A DNA stretch of 15,701 bases from Caldifarciminota bacterium (lineage in GTDB: Bacteria; Hydrothermota; UBA3072; WFRC01), in NCBI GenBank assembly GCA_015486685.1, contig WFRC01000067.1, positions 1 to 15,701 of the forward strand. The letters run 5' to 3'. Position 1 is the first letter of the stretch, and each line of letters opens with the position of its first letter. The notes under the pieces are model-generated. The model was not told the origin of the DNA, searched no databases, and saw only the letters and a program-made list of their open reading frames with translations. Of this stretch, positions 1 through 6,758 are shown piece by piece. The position numbers and the translations under genes are program-made.

Positions 1-771
1 AGCAAGAGAGATTCTTCTATAGGTGTCGGGATAAGATATGTAAGGGAAAAAGAGGCAGATGCCTTCGTCAGTGCTGGTAATACAGGTGCAGTAATGGCAT
101 TCTCTCTCTTCACCCTTGGGAGATTAAAAGGTGTCAAAAGACCTGCCCTTGCTACATTTTTCCCATCTATGAAAGGTCATACCCTTGTCCTTGATGTAGG
201 AGCAAACTCTGATTCAAAACCCTTAAATCTTTTTCAATTTGGGATTATGGCATCTATTTATATGAATAAGGTCTATAATATTTCAGAACCCTCTATTGGA
301 TTGCTATCAATGGGTGCAGAGAAAACAAAGGGCAGCAATCTTACATCTGAGGTTTATGGGTTGTTTTCAAATTCACCATTAAATTTCTATGGGAATATTG
401 AAGGGGACGATATCCTGAAAGGCACTGTGGATATAGCGATTTGTGACGGCTTTACGGGAAATGCAATCTTAAAATTTGGTGAATCACTTGTAGATTTTAT
501 CAAAATTATATTAAGAGAAGAGGCAAAAAAAGGTTTATTTACAATGTTGGGTGGAATTTTAATGAAACCCGCATTTAGAGGATTAATGGAAAGGGTGAAT
601 TACGAAGAATATGGAGGGGCAATATTATTAGGTATAAATGGTATTAGCGTAGTATCGCATGGAAAATCAAAAAAATATGCAATAAAAAATGCAATAAAAA
701 ACGCATATAGATTTTACAAAGAGAGGGTAAACTATGTAATCAAAGAAGATTTAGAAAGGATGGTAAGATGA
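1..771 (+). CDS. plsX: Phosphate acyltransferase PlsX, 5' end outside window
   Basis: PlsX converts acyl-ACP and phosphate to acyl-phosphate, the donor used by PlsY in the first acylation of glycerol-3-phosphate; it is a peripheral membrane enzyme. The frame is open from base 1, giving 256 visible residues. The family is about 330 aa, so roughly 75 N-terminal residues lie upstream. The family signature SAGNTGA is at visible residues 24-30 and LDVGAN at 64-69; the C-terminal part has the typical GGA.LLGI.G pattern. A start at the internal ATG (94) would cut through the SAGNTGA region and is rejected. The stop overlaps the fabD start by 4 bp (ATGA), implying translational coupling. Many bacteria have fabH next; here fabD follows directly. 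Confidence 0.95.
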   Translation, partial: SKRDSSIGVGIRYVREKEADAFVSAGNTGAVMAFSLFTLGRLKGVKRPALATFFPSMKGHTLVLDVGANSDSKPLNLFQFGIMASIYMNKVYNISEPSIGLLSMGAEKTKGSNLTSEVYGLFSNSPLNFYGNIEGDDILKGTVDIAICDGFTGNAILKFGESLVDFIKIILREEAKKGLFTMLGGILMKPAFRGLMERVNYEEYGGAILLGINGISVVSHGKSKKYAIKNAIKNAYRFYKERVNYVIKEDLERMVR

Positions 772-1709
772 AGATTGGCTTTGTTTTTCCCGGGCAGGGA
801 AGTCAATATGTAGGGATGGGAAAAGACCTATATGAAAAATCAGACTATGTAAAGGAAATTTATCAAAACGCCCGCAGGTCTCTTGGAGTAGACATTATAG
901 ATATATGTTTTAATGGCCCCCAGGAAGTGCTTACGGAATCAAAGAATGCCCAGGTGGCAATTTTTCTTCATTCTTACTCATCTTATATACTCTTAAAAGA
1001 AAAGGGTATAATTCCCTATGCAGTGGCAGGACACAGTCTTGGGGAATATACAGCCTGCGTGGCTTCGGGGGCACTTTCTTTTGAAGATACACTTCATCTT
1101 GTGCGTTTCAGAGGTGAATTGATGTCAAACGCAGGGCAGGAAAATCCGGGCACAATGGCTGCAATAATAGGCTTAAAAAGGGATGCAGTTGAACAAATAG
1201 TAAAAGAGGTATCGCAAAATGGTATCCTTATTATAGCAAATTATAATTCACCCCAGCAGATTGTTGTATCTGGAGAAAAACACACCATAGAAGAAGCAAT
1301 CCAGAAGGCAAAAGAGAAAGGGGCAAAAAGGGCGATTAAAATCCCTGTGAGCGGTGCATTCCATTCACCTTTAATGGAAAATGCGTCTTTACCCTTTACA
1401 AAGGTGCTCTCCAGAACAGAAATCAAAGATGCAAAAATTTATATTATCCCAAATATTATTGCAAAACCTACAAAGGATAAACAGGTAATAAGGGAGGCAT
1501 TATCCAAACAGATAACGCATTCTGTAATGTGGGAAGAAAGTGTTTACGAAATGGATAAAATGGGTATTGATACATTTATAGAACTGGGTCCTGGCAAAGT
1601 TTTGACAAATCTTATAAAAAGGACAGTCTCAGGAAAAAGATTGTTGAAATTCGATAATTATCAAGATTTCTTAAATATAATGGAGGTATTAAATGAGATT
1701 AAAGGATAA
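768..1709 (+). CDS. fabD: Malonyl-CoA:ACP transacylase FabD
   Basis: Transfers malonyl from CoA to acyl carrier protein, supplying the extender unit for cytosolic type II fatty-acid synthesis. The 313 residues match the usual length. The oxyanion-hole motif FPGQGSQ is at 7-13, the nucleophile Ser90 in GHSLGEY, Arg115 in the RFRGELM segment that binds the malonyl carboxylate, and catalytic His199 in GAFHSP; ELGPGKVL lies near the C-terminus. The start overlaps plsX by 4 bp with AAAGG-like sequence upstream. The 3' end overlaps fabG by 17 bp, so plsX, fabD and fabG are read as one operon. All key residues are present. Confidence 0.97.
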   Translation: MKIGFVFPGQGSQYVGMGKDLYEKSDYVKEIYQNARRSLGVDIIDICFNGPQEVLTESKNAQVAIFLHSYSSYILLKEKGIIPYAVAGHSLGEYTACVASGALSFEDTLHLVRFRGELMSNAGQENPGTMAAIIGLKRDAVEQIVKEVSQNGILIIANYNSPQQIVVSGEKHTIEEAIQKAKEKGAKRAIKIPVSGAFHSPLMENASLPFTKVLSRTEIKDAKIYIIPNIIAKPTKDKQVIREALSKQITHSVMWEESVYEMDKMGIDTFIELGPGKVLTNLIKRTVSGKRLLKFDNYQDFLNIMEVLNEIKG

Positions 1710-2430
1710 AACTGCCCTCATTACAGGTGGAGCAAGAGGTATCGGAAAAGAAATTGCAACCAGGTTTGCAAAAGAGGGTGCAGATATTATCATCTGGGAT
1801 GTACTTGATGAGGGAGAAAAGACATCAGAAGAGATAAAAAGATTAGGGAGAAAATCTGTGTTCCACAAAATTGATATTACCAATCTTGCGAATGTGCAGA
1901 AGCAGGCAAATGATGTAATTCAAGAATTTGGAAGACTTGACATTCTCGTAAACAATGCAGGTATTACAAGGGATAATCTTCTACTCAGGATGGAAGAGTC
2001 TGAATGGGAAAGCGTAATTACAGTAAACTTGAAGGGCACATTTAACTGCACAAAGGCATTTATAAAATATATGATGAAGGCAAGAAAAGGGAGAATAATA
2101 AATATCAGTTCGGTCATTGGGCTATTTGGAAATGCGGGGCAGTCAAACTATGCGGCTTCAAAAGCAGGCATTATTGGCTTTACAAAATCCATTGCAAAAG
2201 AGGTAGGTTCAAGGAATATTACCGTTAATGCCATTGCTCCCGGTTTTATTCAAACACCAATGACAGATATTTTATCAGAAGAAGTGAAAAAAAATTATCT
2301 CTCACTTATTCCCTTAAAAAAATTTGGGCTGCCTGAGGATATTGCGAATCTTTCCATTTTTCTTGCCTCAGATGAAGCAAAATATATTACAGGAGAGGTA
2401 ATAAGGGTAGACGGCGGTATTGCGATGTAG
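1693..2430 (+). CDS. fabG: 3-oxoacyl-[acyl-carrier-protein] reductase FabG
   Basis: NADPH-dependent short-chain dehydrogenase that reduces 3-oxoacyl-ACP to 3-hydroxyacyl-ACP in the elongation cycle. The 245 aa length is typical. The cofactor-binding TGGARGIG is at 11-18, NNAG at 87-90, Asn112 in VNLKG, and the catalytic Ser140-Tyr153-Lys157 set lies within ISSV and YAASK. The C-terminal ITGEVIRVDGG is a FabG hallmark. ATG at 1693 follows a GGAGG about 6 nt upstream, inside the end of fabD. Paralogous short-chain dehydrogenases exist, but the position behind plsX-fabD makes FabG the natural call. The common next gene, acpP, is not present; a repeat spacer begins instead. Confidence 0.95.
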   Translation: MRLKDKTALITGGARGIGKEIATRFAKEGADIIIWDVLDEGEKTSEEIKRLGRKSVFHKIDITNLANVQKQANDVIQEFGRLDILVNNAGITRDNLLLRMEESEWESVITVNLKGTFNCTKAFIKYMMKARKGRIINISSVIGLFGNAGQSNYAASKAGIIGFTKSIAKEVGSRNITVNAIAPGFIQTPMTDILSEEVKKNYLSLIPLKKFGLPEDIANLSIFLASDEAKYITGEVIRVDGGIAM

Positions 2431-2503
2431 TTATGGGTAAAGGAGGAGGAGAGTTGAAAAATATGCTGTTGAAAGGAATGAAGACGCTTACCGCTATCCG
2501 CAT

Positions 2504-2706
2504 TGTCATTGCGAGCGACGAAGTCCCGTGGAAGCCGTAGGCGTGAGCGAATGTAATGAGTGAACAATCTCACAGGTGGGGAGGAGTATTTTGGAGTGCA
2601 TTCACCGTGTGAATGCGTTGTTAATCTGTTGTTTGTTGTTTTTACAATTAACGAATAACGATTTACGATTAACGATATATTTCCGCATTATTTTTGGCGG
2701 TAAGCG
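2504..2706 (+). repeat. Composite repeat, copy A
   Basis: Modules in order: GTCATTGCGA...GCGACGAAG (2504-2522); GTGAGCGA...CACAGGT (2543-2577), about 35 bp matching 15309-15343 with few differences; GGAGTGCA-stem-CCGTG-stem-TGCG (2593-2617); TTGTTAAT; TTCCGCATTATT (2681-2692) leading into GGCGGTAAGCG. The same modules in the same order and orientation form copy B at 15271-15520, where a second GTCATTGCGAGG module and a GGGAGGG hairpin are interposed. The last module also occurs at 4340-4366. It encodes no protein; it looks like a mosaic of intergenic repeat elements. Confidence 0.75.
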
Positions 2707-2783
2707 ATTACTTTTTGGATTTGGGAATTGGGGATTTATAATTTAATGCAAAATGCAGATTGTAAAATGAAAAATGACTGTTG
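2617..2783. repeat. Degenerate heptanucleotide arrays
   Basis: Cut every 7 bp from 2617, the sequence gives nine related units to 2679, moving from GTTGTTA-like through GTTTTTA to CGATTAA-like units. Cut every 7 bp from 2714, it gives ten units to 2783, moving from TTGGGGA-like to AAAAATG-like. Neighbouring units mostly differ at one to three positions, so the period is conserved while the consensus drifts. Between the arrays lies the TTCCGCATTA module. Confidence 0.75.
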
Positions 2784-2984
2784 AAAAAGAAATGGAGCAG
2801 TTATTTGCCTGCGGCGTTATTACACTTTAAGTGGGAAGTGAATGAGTAGATGAGTAAAGGATTAACAAACGTGTTCGTGATGGTGACTCGTGAAAAACGA
2901 AACAAACGAAAAAAGTAAACACGAAACACGGTCACGCATCACGGTTTTTATTACTTCTCAGTTCCTATTTCTAACTTATTAAAC

Positions 2985-2991
2985 AAGGAGG
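2985..2991 (+). promoter_or_regulatory. Strong Shine-Dalgarno of gmd
   Basis: AAGGAGG ends 4 nt before the ATG at 2996 and fixes the start. No convincing -35/-10 pair was found in the repeat spacer just upstream, so the gmd promoter remains unidentified. Confidence 0.8.
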
Positions 2992-2995
2992 TAAA

Positions 2996-3988
2996 ATGAA
3001 AAAGGCACTAATAACAGGTATTACAGGACAGGATGGTTCGTATCTTGCAGAATTATTATTATCAAAAGGATATGAGGTGCATGGCATTATAAGAAGGGTT
3101 GCACTTGAAGACCCTGAACACAGATTGTGGAGGATTAAGCATATTACGGACAAAATAATTTTGCATCCCGCTTCTCTTGAAAGTTATGCAAGTTTGTTCA
3201 ATGTAGTAGAAAAGGTAAAGCCTGATGAATGTTATCACCTTGCCGCTCAAAGTTTTGTGAGTTATTCATTTGAAGACGAATTTTCTACCATAAATACAAA
3301 CATAAATGGAACTTTGCATATACTCTCTGCAATAAGAATAAAATCACCAAATACAAGATTTTATTTTGCTGCTTCCAGTGAAATGTTTGGAAAAGCATTA
3401 GAAAGTCCACAAAATGAAAGCACCCCTTTTTATCCAAGGTCTCCTTATGGTATCTCCAAGGTTGCTGGTTTTCATTTCACAAGAAATTACAGAGAGGCAT
3501 ATAATCTTTTTGCCGTATCAGGTATTCTGTTTAATCATGAATCTCCAAGAAGGGGATATGAATTTGTTACACGAAAAATAAGTGCAGGTGTAGCAGCAAT
3601 AAAATTAGGATTAGCAAACAAGTTAGAATTAGGGAACCTTGATGCCAAAAGAGATTGGGGATATGCAGGCAATTATGTTGAAGCGATGTGGAGGATGCTT
3701 CAGCAGGATAAACCAGATGATTATGTAATTGCAACAGGAGAGACACACTCTGTGAAAGAATTTACAGAAAAGGCATTTGAATATGTGGGACTTGACTGGA
3801 AAAAATATGTAATTACAGACAAAAGATACTTTAGACCTGCTGAGGTATATGAATTGAAAGGCGATTACAGCAAGGCAAAGAAAAAATTAGGGTGGCAACC
3901 AGAGGTAAAATTTGAAGGGCTGGTAAAGATGATGGTGGACAACGATTTAGAAAGGCTTAAAAATGGAAAATTTAGGGTCAGGTCTTGA
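2996..3988 (+). CDS. gmd: GDP-mannose 4,6-dehydratase
   Basis: Converts GDP-D-mannose to GDP-4-keto-6-deoxy-D-mannose, the precursor of GDP-fucose, rhamnose or perosamine units in surface polysaccharides; a cytosolic NADP-dependent extended short-chain dehydrogenase. The 330 aa length is normal. TGITGQDGSYL at 7-17 is the nucleotide-binding loop; catalytic Ser127 and Glu129 (SSEMFG, Ser where many enzymes have Thr), Tyr151 and Lys155 (YGISK) are present. The segment NHESPRRG at 180-187 and FVTRKI after it are highly characteristic of GMD, and AKRDWGYAGNYVEAMW near 217-232 also fits. It stands alone between two repeat spacers with no partner such as GDP-fucose synthase in the window. Confidence 0.96.
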   Translation: MKKALITGITGQDGSYLAELLLSKGYEVHGIIRRVALEDPEHRLWRIKHITDKIILHPASLESYASLFNVVEKVKPDECYHLAAQSFVSYSFEDEFSTINTNINGTLHILSAIRIKSPNTRFYFAASSEMFGKALESPQNESTPFYPRSPYGISKVAGFHFTRNYREAYNLFAVSGILFNHESPRRGYEFVTRKISAGVAAIKLGLANKLELGNLDAKRDWGYAGNYVEAMWRMLQQDKPDDYVIATGETHSVKEFTEKAFEYVGLDWKKYVITDKRYFRPAEVYELKGDYSKAKKKLGWQPEVKFEGLVKMMVDNDLERLKNGKFRVRS

Positions 3989-4425
3989 TTTTTGCACTTG
4001 AAATGTGTTTGTGGTAGTACCTCGTGAAAAACAAACGAAAAAAGACCGTGAAGCGTGAGGCGTAAAGCGTAAAATGTAAAAAGAAAACGGTGAAAGGATA
4101 TTGAAGGAGAAGTTAAATGTTGAATGTTGAAAGTTGAAAGAGATGAAGGCGCTTACCGCTATCCGCCTACCGCTTACCGCCAGAAGGATATTTGCCAGAT
4201 TGATGTAGATTACCTCACCAAGAACGGTGATACGGATATGAAAATGAAAAATGTAAATTCTAAAATGCAAAATTACAAAAGAATATTCCTATTAAGCGGA
4301 AAGCGGTTAGCGGTAGGCTGTTAGCGTTTCACTTCCGCATTCCGCATTATTATTTGGCGGTAAGCGTCTTTTTCCCCTCAACTTTTGAACCTTTAACTTT
4401 CAACGAATATTTTGGTGACTTTCAA
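3989..4425. repeat. 437-bp repeat spacer between convergent gmd and Omp85 gene
   Basis: No gene is supported. A CTCGTGAAAAAC stretch (4021-4032) and an ACAAACGAAAAAAG stretch (about 4031-4044) also occur at 2887-2915. Consecutive 7-bp arrays run at 4044-4078 (AAGCGTA type), 4110-4137 (ATGTTGA type), 4151-4178 (GCTTACC type), 4241-4275 (AAAATGA type), 4292-4326 (GTTAGCG type), 4333-4367 (TTCCGCA type) and 4378-4405 (TTTAACT type). The short open frames on both strands across this spacer come from the low-complexity arrays and have no family resemblance or SD. Confidence 0.85.
4110..4405. repeat. Nested inverted-repeat element built from 7-bp arrays
   Basis: Outer arms: GTTGAAAGTT at 4126-4135 and its reverse complement at 4395-4404. 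Inner arms: CGCTTACCGCC at 4171-4181 and GGCGGTAAGCG at 4356-4366, perfect over 11 bp. A further pair, 4165-4180 against 4303-4318, matches at 15 of 16 positions. The non-array core (about 4182-4237) ends in AACGGTGATACGGAT, which recurs at 15649-15663. Its place between convergent genes would suit transcript-end folding or a non-autonomous mobile element; no target-site duplication was seen. Confidence 0.6.
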
Positions 4426-5919
4426 TTATAGTGCTGTGACTATGTTTACGATAATCCTACCTTCCAATATATCCCTGTTGTGCATTGCAAATGTAATTTT
4501 TGTCTTTTGATAAAATATCCCGAATCCGAAAGAGTAAATATTCCTATGTATCTGGATTAGTCTTCCATAATCAGAAAATGGATAGAAACAGAAATTCCCC
4601 ATAAAAAATCTTATTCCCGCAGTTGCCAGAAAAACTTCGTTTGTAAGGAAATAACCCTGCACATATCCTCTTAAAAAATCACCTCCCCCAACATTTATTG
4701 AATCACCTATATTAAGATTCTTCCCATAAACCTCTTCATACCTGAATTTTATATAAGATGCGAGGGAATGTTTTATGGGTATTGTAAGGTGTAAATTACC
4801 CTTAATCTTTGTTATACCTACATTTTCCCATAATCGCTTTCCGGAAATCATAATTCCCTTTTTGGGCATTTCTTTCGGGAAGAGGGAATTTATTCCTAAT
4901 TCCGATGAAAAAAAATATCTTTTTTCATGTTGATTTTTTTGAGGTAAAAGTATTTCTTTTCCTCCTATGCCCAATTGAGTATAAAATGGATGAGAAAATG
5001 CTGTAATGTTACTTTCTAAATTTGTTTCAGCATAGGTAGTATCAAGAAACATCTGAGAAAGGGCAATATTAAGGTTTAATGGAAGGTTCAAGAAGTAAGG
5101 TTCATAATATTTTATATATGCCTGGTGCTTATTCTGGTTAATCTTTTCCCATTTGAATAATAATCCCCTTCCTGTTCCAAGAAGATTTTCTGTCCCGAAT
5201 GATAAAAGTCCTGTGACTCCTTCATTTTTCTTATATCCCAGTGCGCCTGTCGCCTGTCCGGATTTATACTCCTTATTATTCAGAATAATATCTATATCCC
5301 CATTCCCGTTATACATAATACTATACCCATCTATTTTAATAAATGTCAAATTCCCTATCCTTTTTAAGCTATTTTCAAGATTTTTCTTTGAGAAATATAC
5401 CCCTCTTTTGATTCTTAGAAATTTTTCAATGGTGGTTATTCTTGTTATACCTGTATTTTTTAGTTTAATGTTGTCAATCTTACATCTGGGCCCCTCAAAT
5501 ATTTCGAGATTAAATCCCACACTTTTATTTATTAAATAAACCCTCCTCATCTTTACCGAGACAAACGGAAAACCATTATTTTGATATAATGTCATAATGT
5601 GTTTAATAGACTTCTGGATTGCATTGGAAGAAAATGGTGAATTTGACTGAGGGAGTATATCCTGAATATGCTTTGATGAAAAAAAATAATTGCCATTTAG
5701 CCTTATCCCTGCAAATCTATATTTTTCACCTTCTTTGATAACTATTGTATCGTTTGAACTAATAATGTTTACATCAAAAAATCCATTATCATAATATAGG
5801 TTGTATAATGTATCAATCCCTTTTAGATTATATATCTTTTCAAGATACGAAGAAGGATATGTGTAATTTCCCTTAAAAAAAATGCCTATTATGAAGACAT
5901 AAAAAGATAAGGCTTCCAT
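4426..5919 (-). CDS. Omp85-family outer-membrane protein (BamA/TamA-like)
   Basis: Omp85 proteins are outer-membrane barrels with periplasmic POTRA domains that insert or translocate proteins. The 497 residues read as a short hydrophobic N-terminus (5-15), POTRA-like segments near 25-67, 68-143 and 146-217 (each ending in a I.EG or DI.L strand), then a barrel from about 218. Typical barrel features are ENLLGTGRG at 244-252, YYEPYF at 271-276 and the conserved LRGY at 416-419 after GGGD. The barrel is compact (about 280 residues) and the last residue is Leu, not the usual Phe. The start overlaps the HNH gene by 31 bp without a well-placed SD, suggesting coupling. The signal peptide is atypical because no Lys/Arg precedes the hydrophobic stretch. 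BamA, TamA or a specialised paralogue cannot be separated here. Confidence 0.85.
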   Translation of the reverse strand: MEALSFYVFIIGIFFKGNYTYPSSYLEKIYNLKGIDTLYNLYYDNGFFDVNIISSNDTIVIKEGEKYRFAGIRLNGNYFFSSKHIQDILPQSNSPFSSNAIQKSIKHIMTLYQNNGFPFVSVKMRRVYLINKSVGFNLEIFEGPRCKIDNIKLKNTGITRITTIEKFLRIKRGVYFSKKNLENSLKRIGNLTFIKIDGYSIMYNGNGDIDIILNNKEYKSGQATGALGYKKNEGVTGLLSFGTENLLGTGRGLLFKWEKINQNKHQAYIKYYEPYFLNLPLNLNIALSQMFLDTTYAETNLESNITAFSHPFYTQLGIGGKEILLPQKNQHEKRYFFSSELGINSLFPKEMPKKGIMISGKRLWENVGITKIKGNLHLTIPIKHSLASYIKFRYEEVYGKNLNIGDSINVGGGDFLRGYVQGYFLTNEVFLATAGIRFFMGNFCFYPFSDYGRLIQIHRNIYSFGFGIFYQKTKITFAMHNRDILEGRIIVNIVTAL

Positions 5920-6398
5920 TTTTTGTCAGGAAACCCTACCGATGAATAAACAAAGGTAAAAAAATGGGGCTTTCTGGGATTTTTTAATAATTTCATCCCC
6001 ACCTCATCGGGTTTATGGTCACCTTTTTTAGAGTTACATTCTGAACAGGCACATACAAGATTTTCCCAGGTGTCTTTACCTCCATATTTTTTAGGTATAA
6101 TATGGTCTACGGTCATTGGCCCATCTCTTCTCCCACAGTACTGGCAGATATAGTGGTCTCTCCGCAATATATTTCTTCTTGTCAGAGGAATATCTCTATT
6201 TTTTATGTGGATATACCTATGCAGTCTTACAATACTGGGTAGAGGTAAAGATATAGATACGCTTCTGATTTTTTTGCCATCATAGGGTTCAACCAATTCT
6301 GCCTTTCCCATAATGGTAAGAACAATAGCCCTTTTCACCTTTATAACACTTATTGGTTCATAGTCAAGGTTCAAGACAAGAACATTATTATTTATCAA
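5889..6398 (-). CDS. HNH endonuclease family protein
   Basis: A stand-alone HNH protein of 169 aa with the familiar VLVLNLDYEPI opening. The zinc-binding pairs are Cys85/Cys88 (CQYCG) and Cys118/Cys121 (CSEC); the nuclease centre is Asp98-His99 in TVDHIIPKKYGG, Asn113 in WENLV and Asn122. This family is widespread in bacteria and its physiological role is poorly defined; DNA cleavage is inferred from the fold. The start is TTG at 6398: it directly follows the TAA of the upstream gene and is served by GGAG 5 nt before it. It sits between two envelope genes, and its 3' end overlaps the Omp85 gene by 31 bp. Nothing suggests an intron or a restriction partner. Confidence 0.9.
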   Translation of the reverse strand: MINNNVLVLNLDYEPISVIKVKRAIVLTIMGKAELVEPYDGKKIRSVSISLPLPSIVRLHRYIHIKNRDIPLTRRNILRRDHYICQYCGRRDGPMTVDHIIPKKYGGKDTWENLVCACSECNSKKGDHKPDEVGMKLLKNPRKPHFFTFVYSSVGFPDKKWKPYLFMSS

Positions 6399-6752
6399 TT
6401 AGTCTCCAAGTGGTCCTGTTTTCTCTAATCTGAAGTGAAAATAGAGTGTCTTTTTAGGGATAACAATACTATCTGTATAAGAAAGAGAGATTGTAATATG
6501 GTCGCCAGGTTCTCTGTCAATCAAGATAGAATCAGGGTTAATCTTAACATTATTATCATGTGCCCTTTCCATTATTTCTTTCATCATTGTCCCATCACTT
6601 TTGGTTTGAGCAAATTTTACAAGGCTCTCTACCTTGTCCTTAATCGCAGCATACCTCACCTTTATAAGTACCCATTTAACACCGAATATCATAACAAATA
6701 TAATTATTGCTATTAATATTAATATACCTATTAAGGAAGTTCCCCTTTTCAT
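6399..6752 (-). CDS. Pilin-like / DUF4845-like single-pass membrane protein
   Basis: 117 aa. The N-terminus is KRG followed by TSLIGIL and a long hydrophobic helix (about 5-27), then a mainly polar domain. This resembles a type IV prepilin leader (basic, Gly, T/S-L-I), but the near-invariant Glu at mature position 5 is Gly. The overall layout, with a VKWVLIKVRYAAIKDKVESL segment, a helical middle and a beta-rich end, also recalls DUF4845-type proteins, whose function is unknown. It starts 6 bp after the TPR gene stop and ends immediately before the HNH TTG start, so it is firmly within the operon. It is probably anchored in the inner membrane; whether a prepilin peptidase would cut it is uncertain. 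Confidence 0.65.
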   Translation of the reverse strand: MKRGTSLIGILILIAIIIFVMIFGVKWVLIKVRYAAIKDKVESLVKFAQTKSDGTMMKEIMERAHDNNVKINPDSILIDREPGDHITISLSYTDSIVIPKKTLYFHFRLEKTGPLGD

Positions 6753-6758
6753 CTCATC

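Larger units (their letters stand above)
2431..2995. repeat. 565-bp repeat spacer between fabG and gmd
   Basis: No convincing gene is present. A purine-rich SD-like stretch (AAAGGAGGAGGAG, about 2439-2451) directly follows fabG and leads only into a short open frame ending near 2538 that runs through repeats. From about 2452 to 2943 much of the sequence falls into consecutive 7-bp units, clearest at 2617-2679 (nine units) and 2714-2783 (ten units), with weaker arrays at 2829-2856 and 2917-2943. Interleaved are modules recurring elsewhere in the window: a GTCATTGCGA hairpin-type module (2504), a GTGAGCGA...CACAGGT module (2543-2577), a small hairpin (2598-2616) and TTCCGCATTA...GGCGGTAAGCG (2681-2706). 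Confidence 0.85.

Noticed and set aside
2295..2573. 92-aa minus-strand frame over the fabG end and spacer
   Set aside because: Antisense to fabG and to the repeat modules, with no family likeness.
2617..2783. CRISPR array
   Set aside because: Units are 7 bp and degenerate, with no spacer-repeat alternation and no cas genes.
3947..4324. Open frames of 107 aa (- strand) and 66 aa (+ strand) across the gmd-Omp85 spacer
   Set aside because: They arise from 7-bp arrays, which keep frames open without selection; no SD, no domain, and the residue content mirrors the repeats.
5889..6398. Homing endonuclease or group I intron product
   Set aside because: No interrupted host gene or intron structure surrounds it; it is in line with the operon genes.
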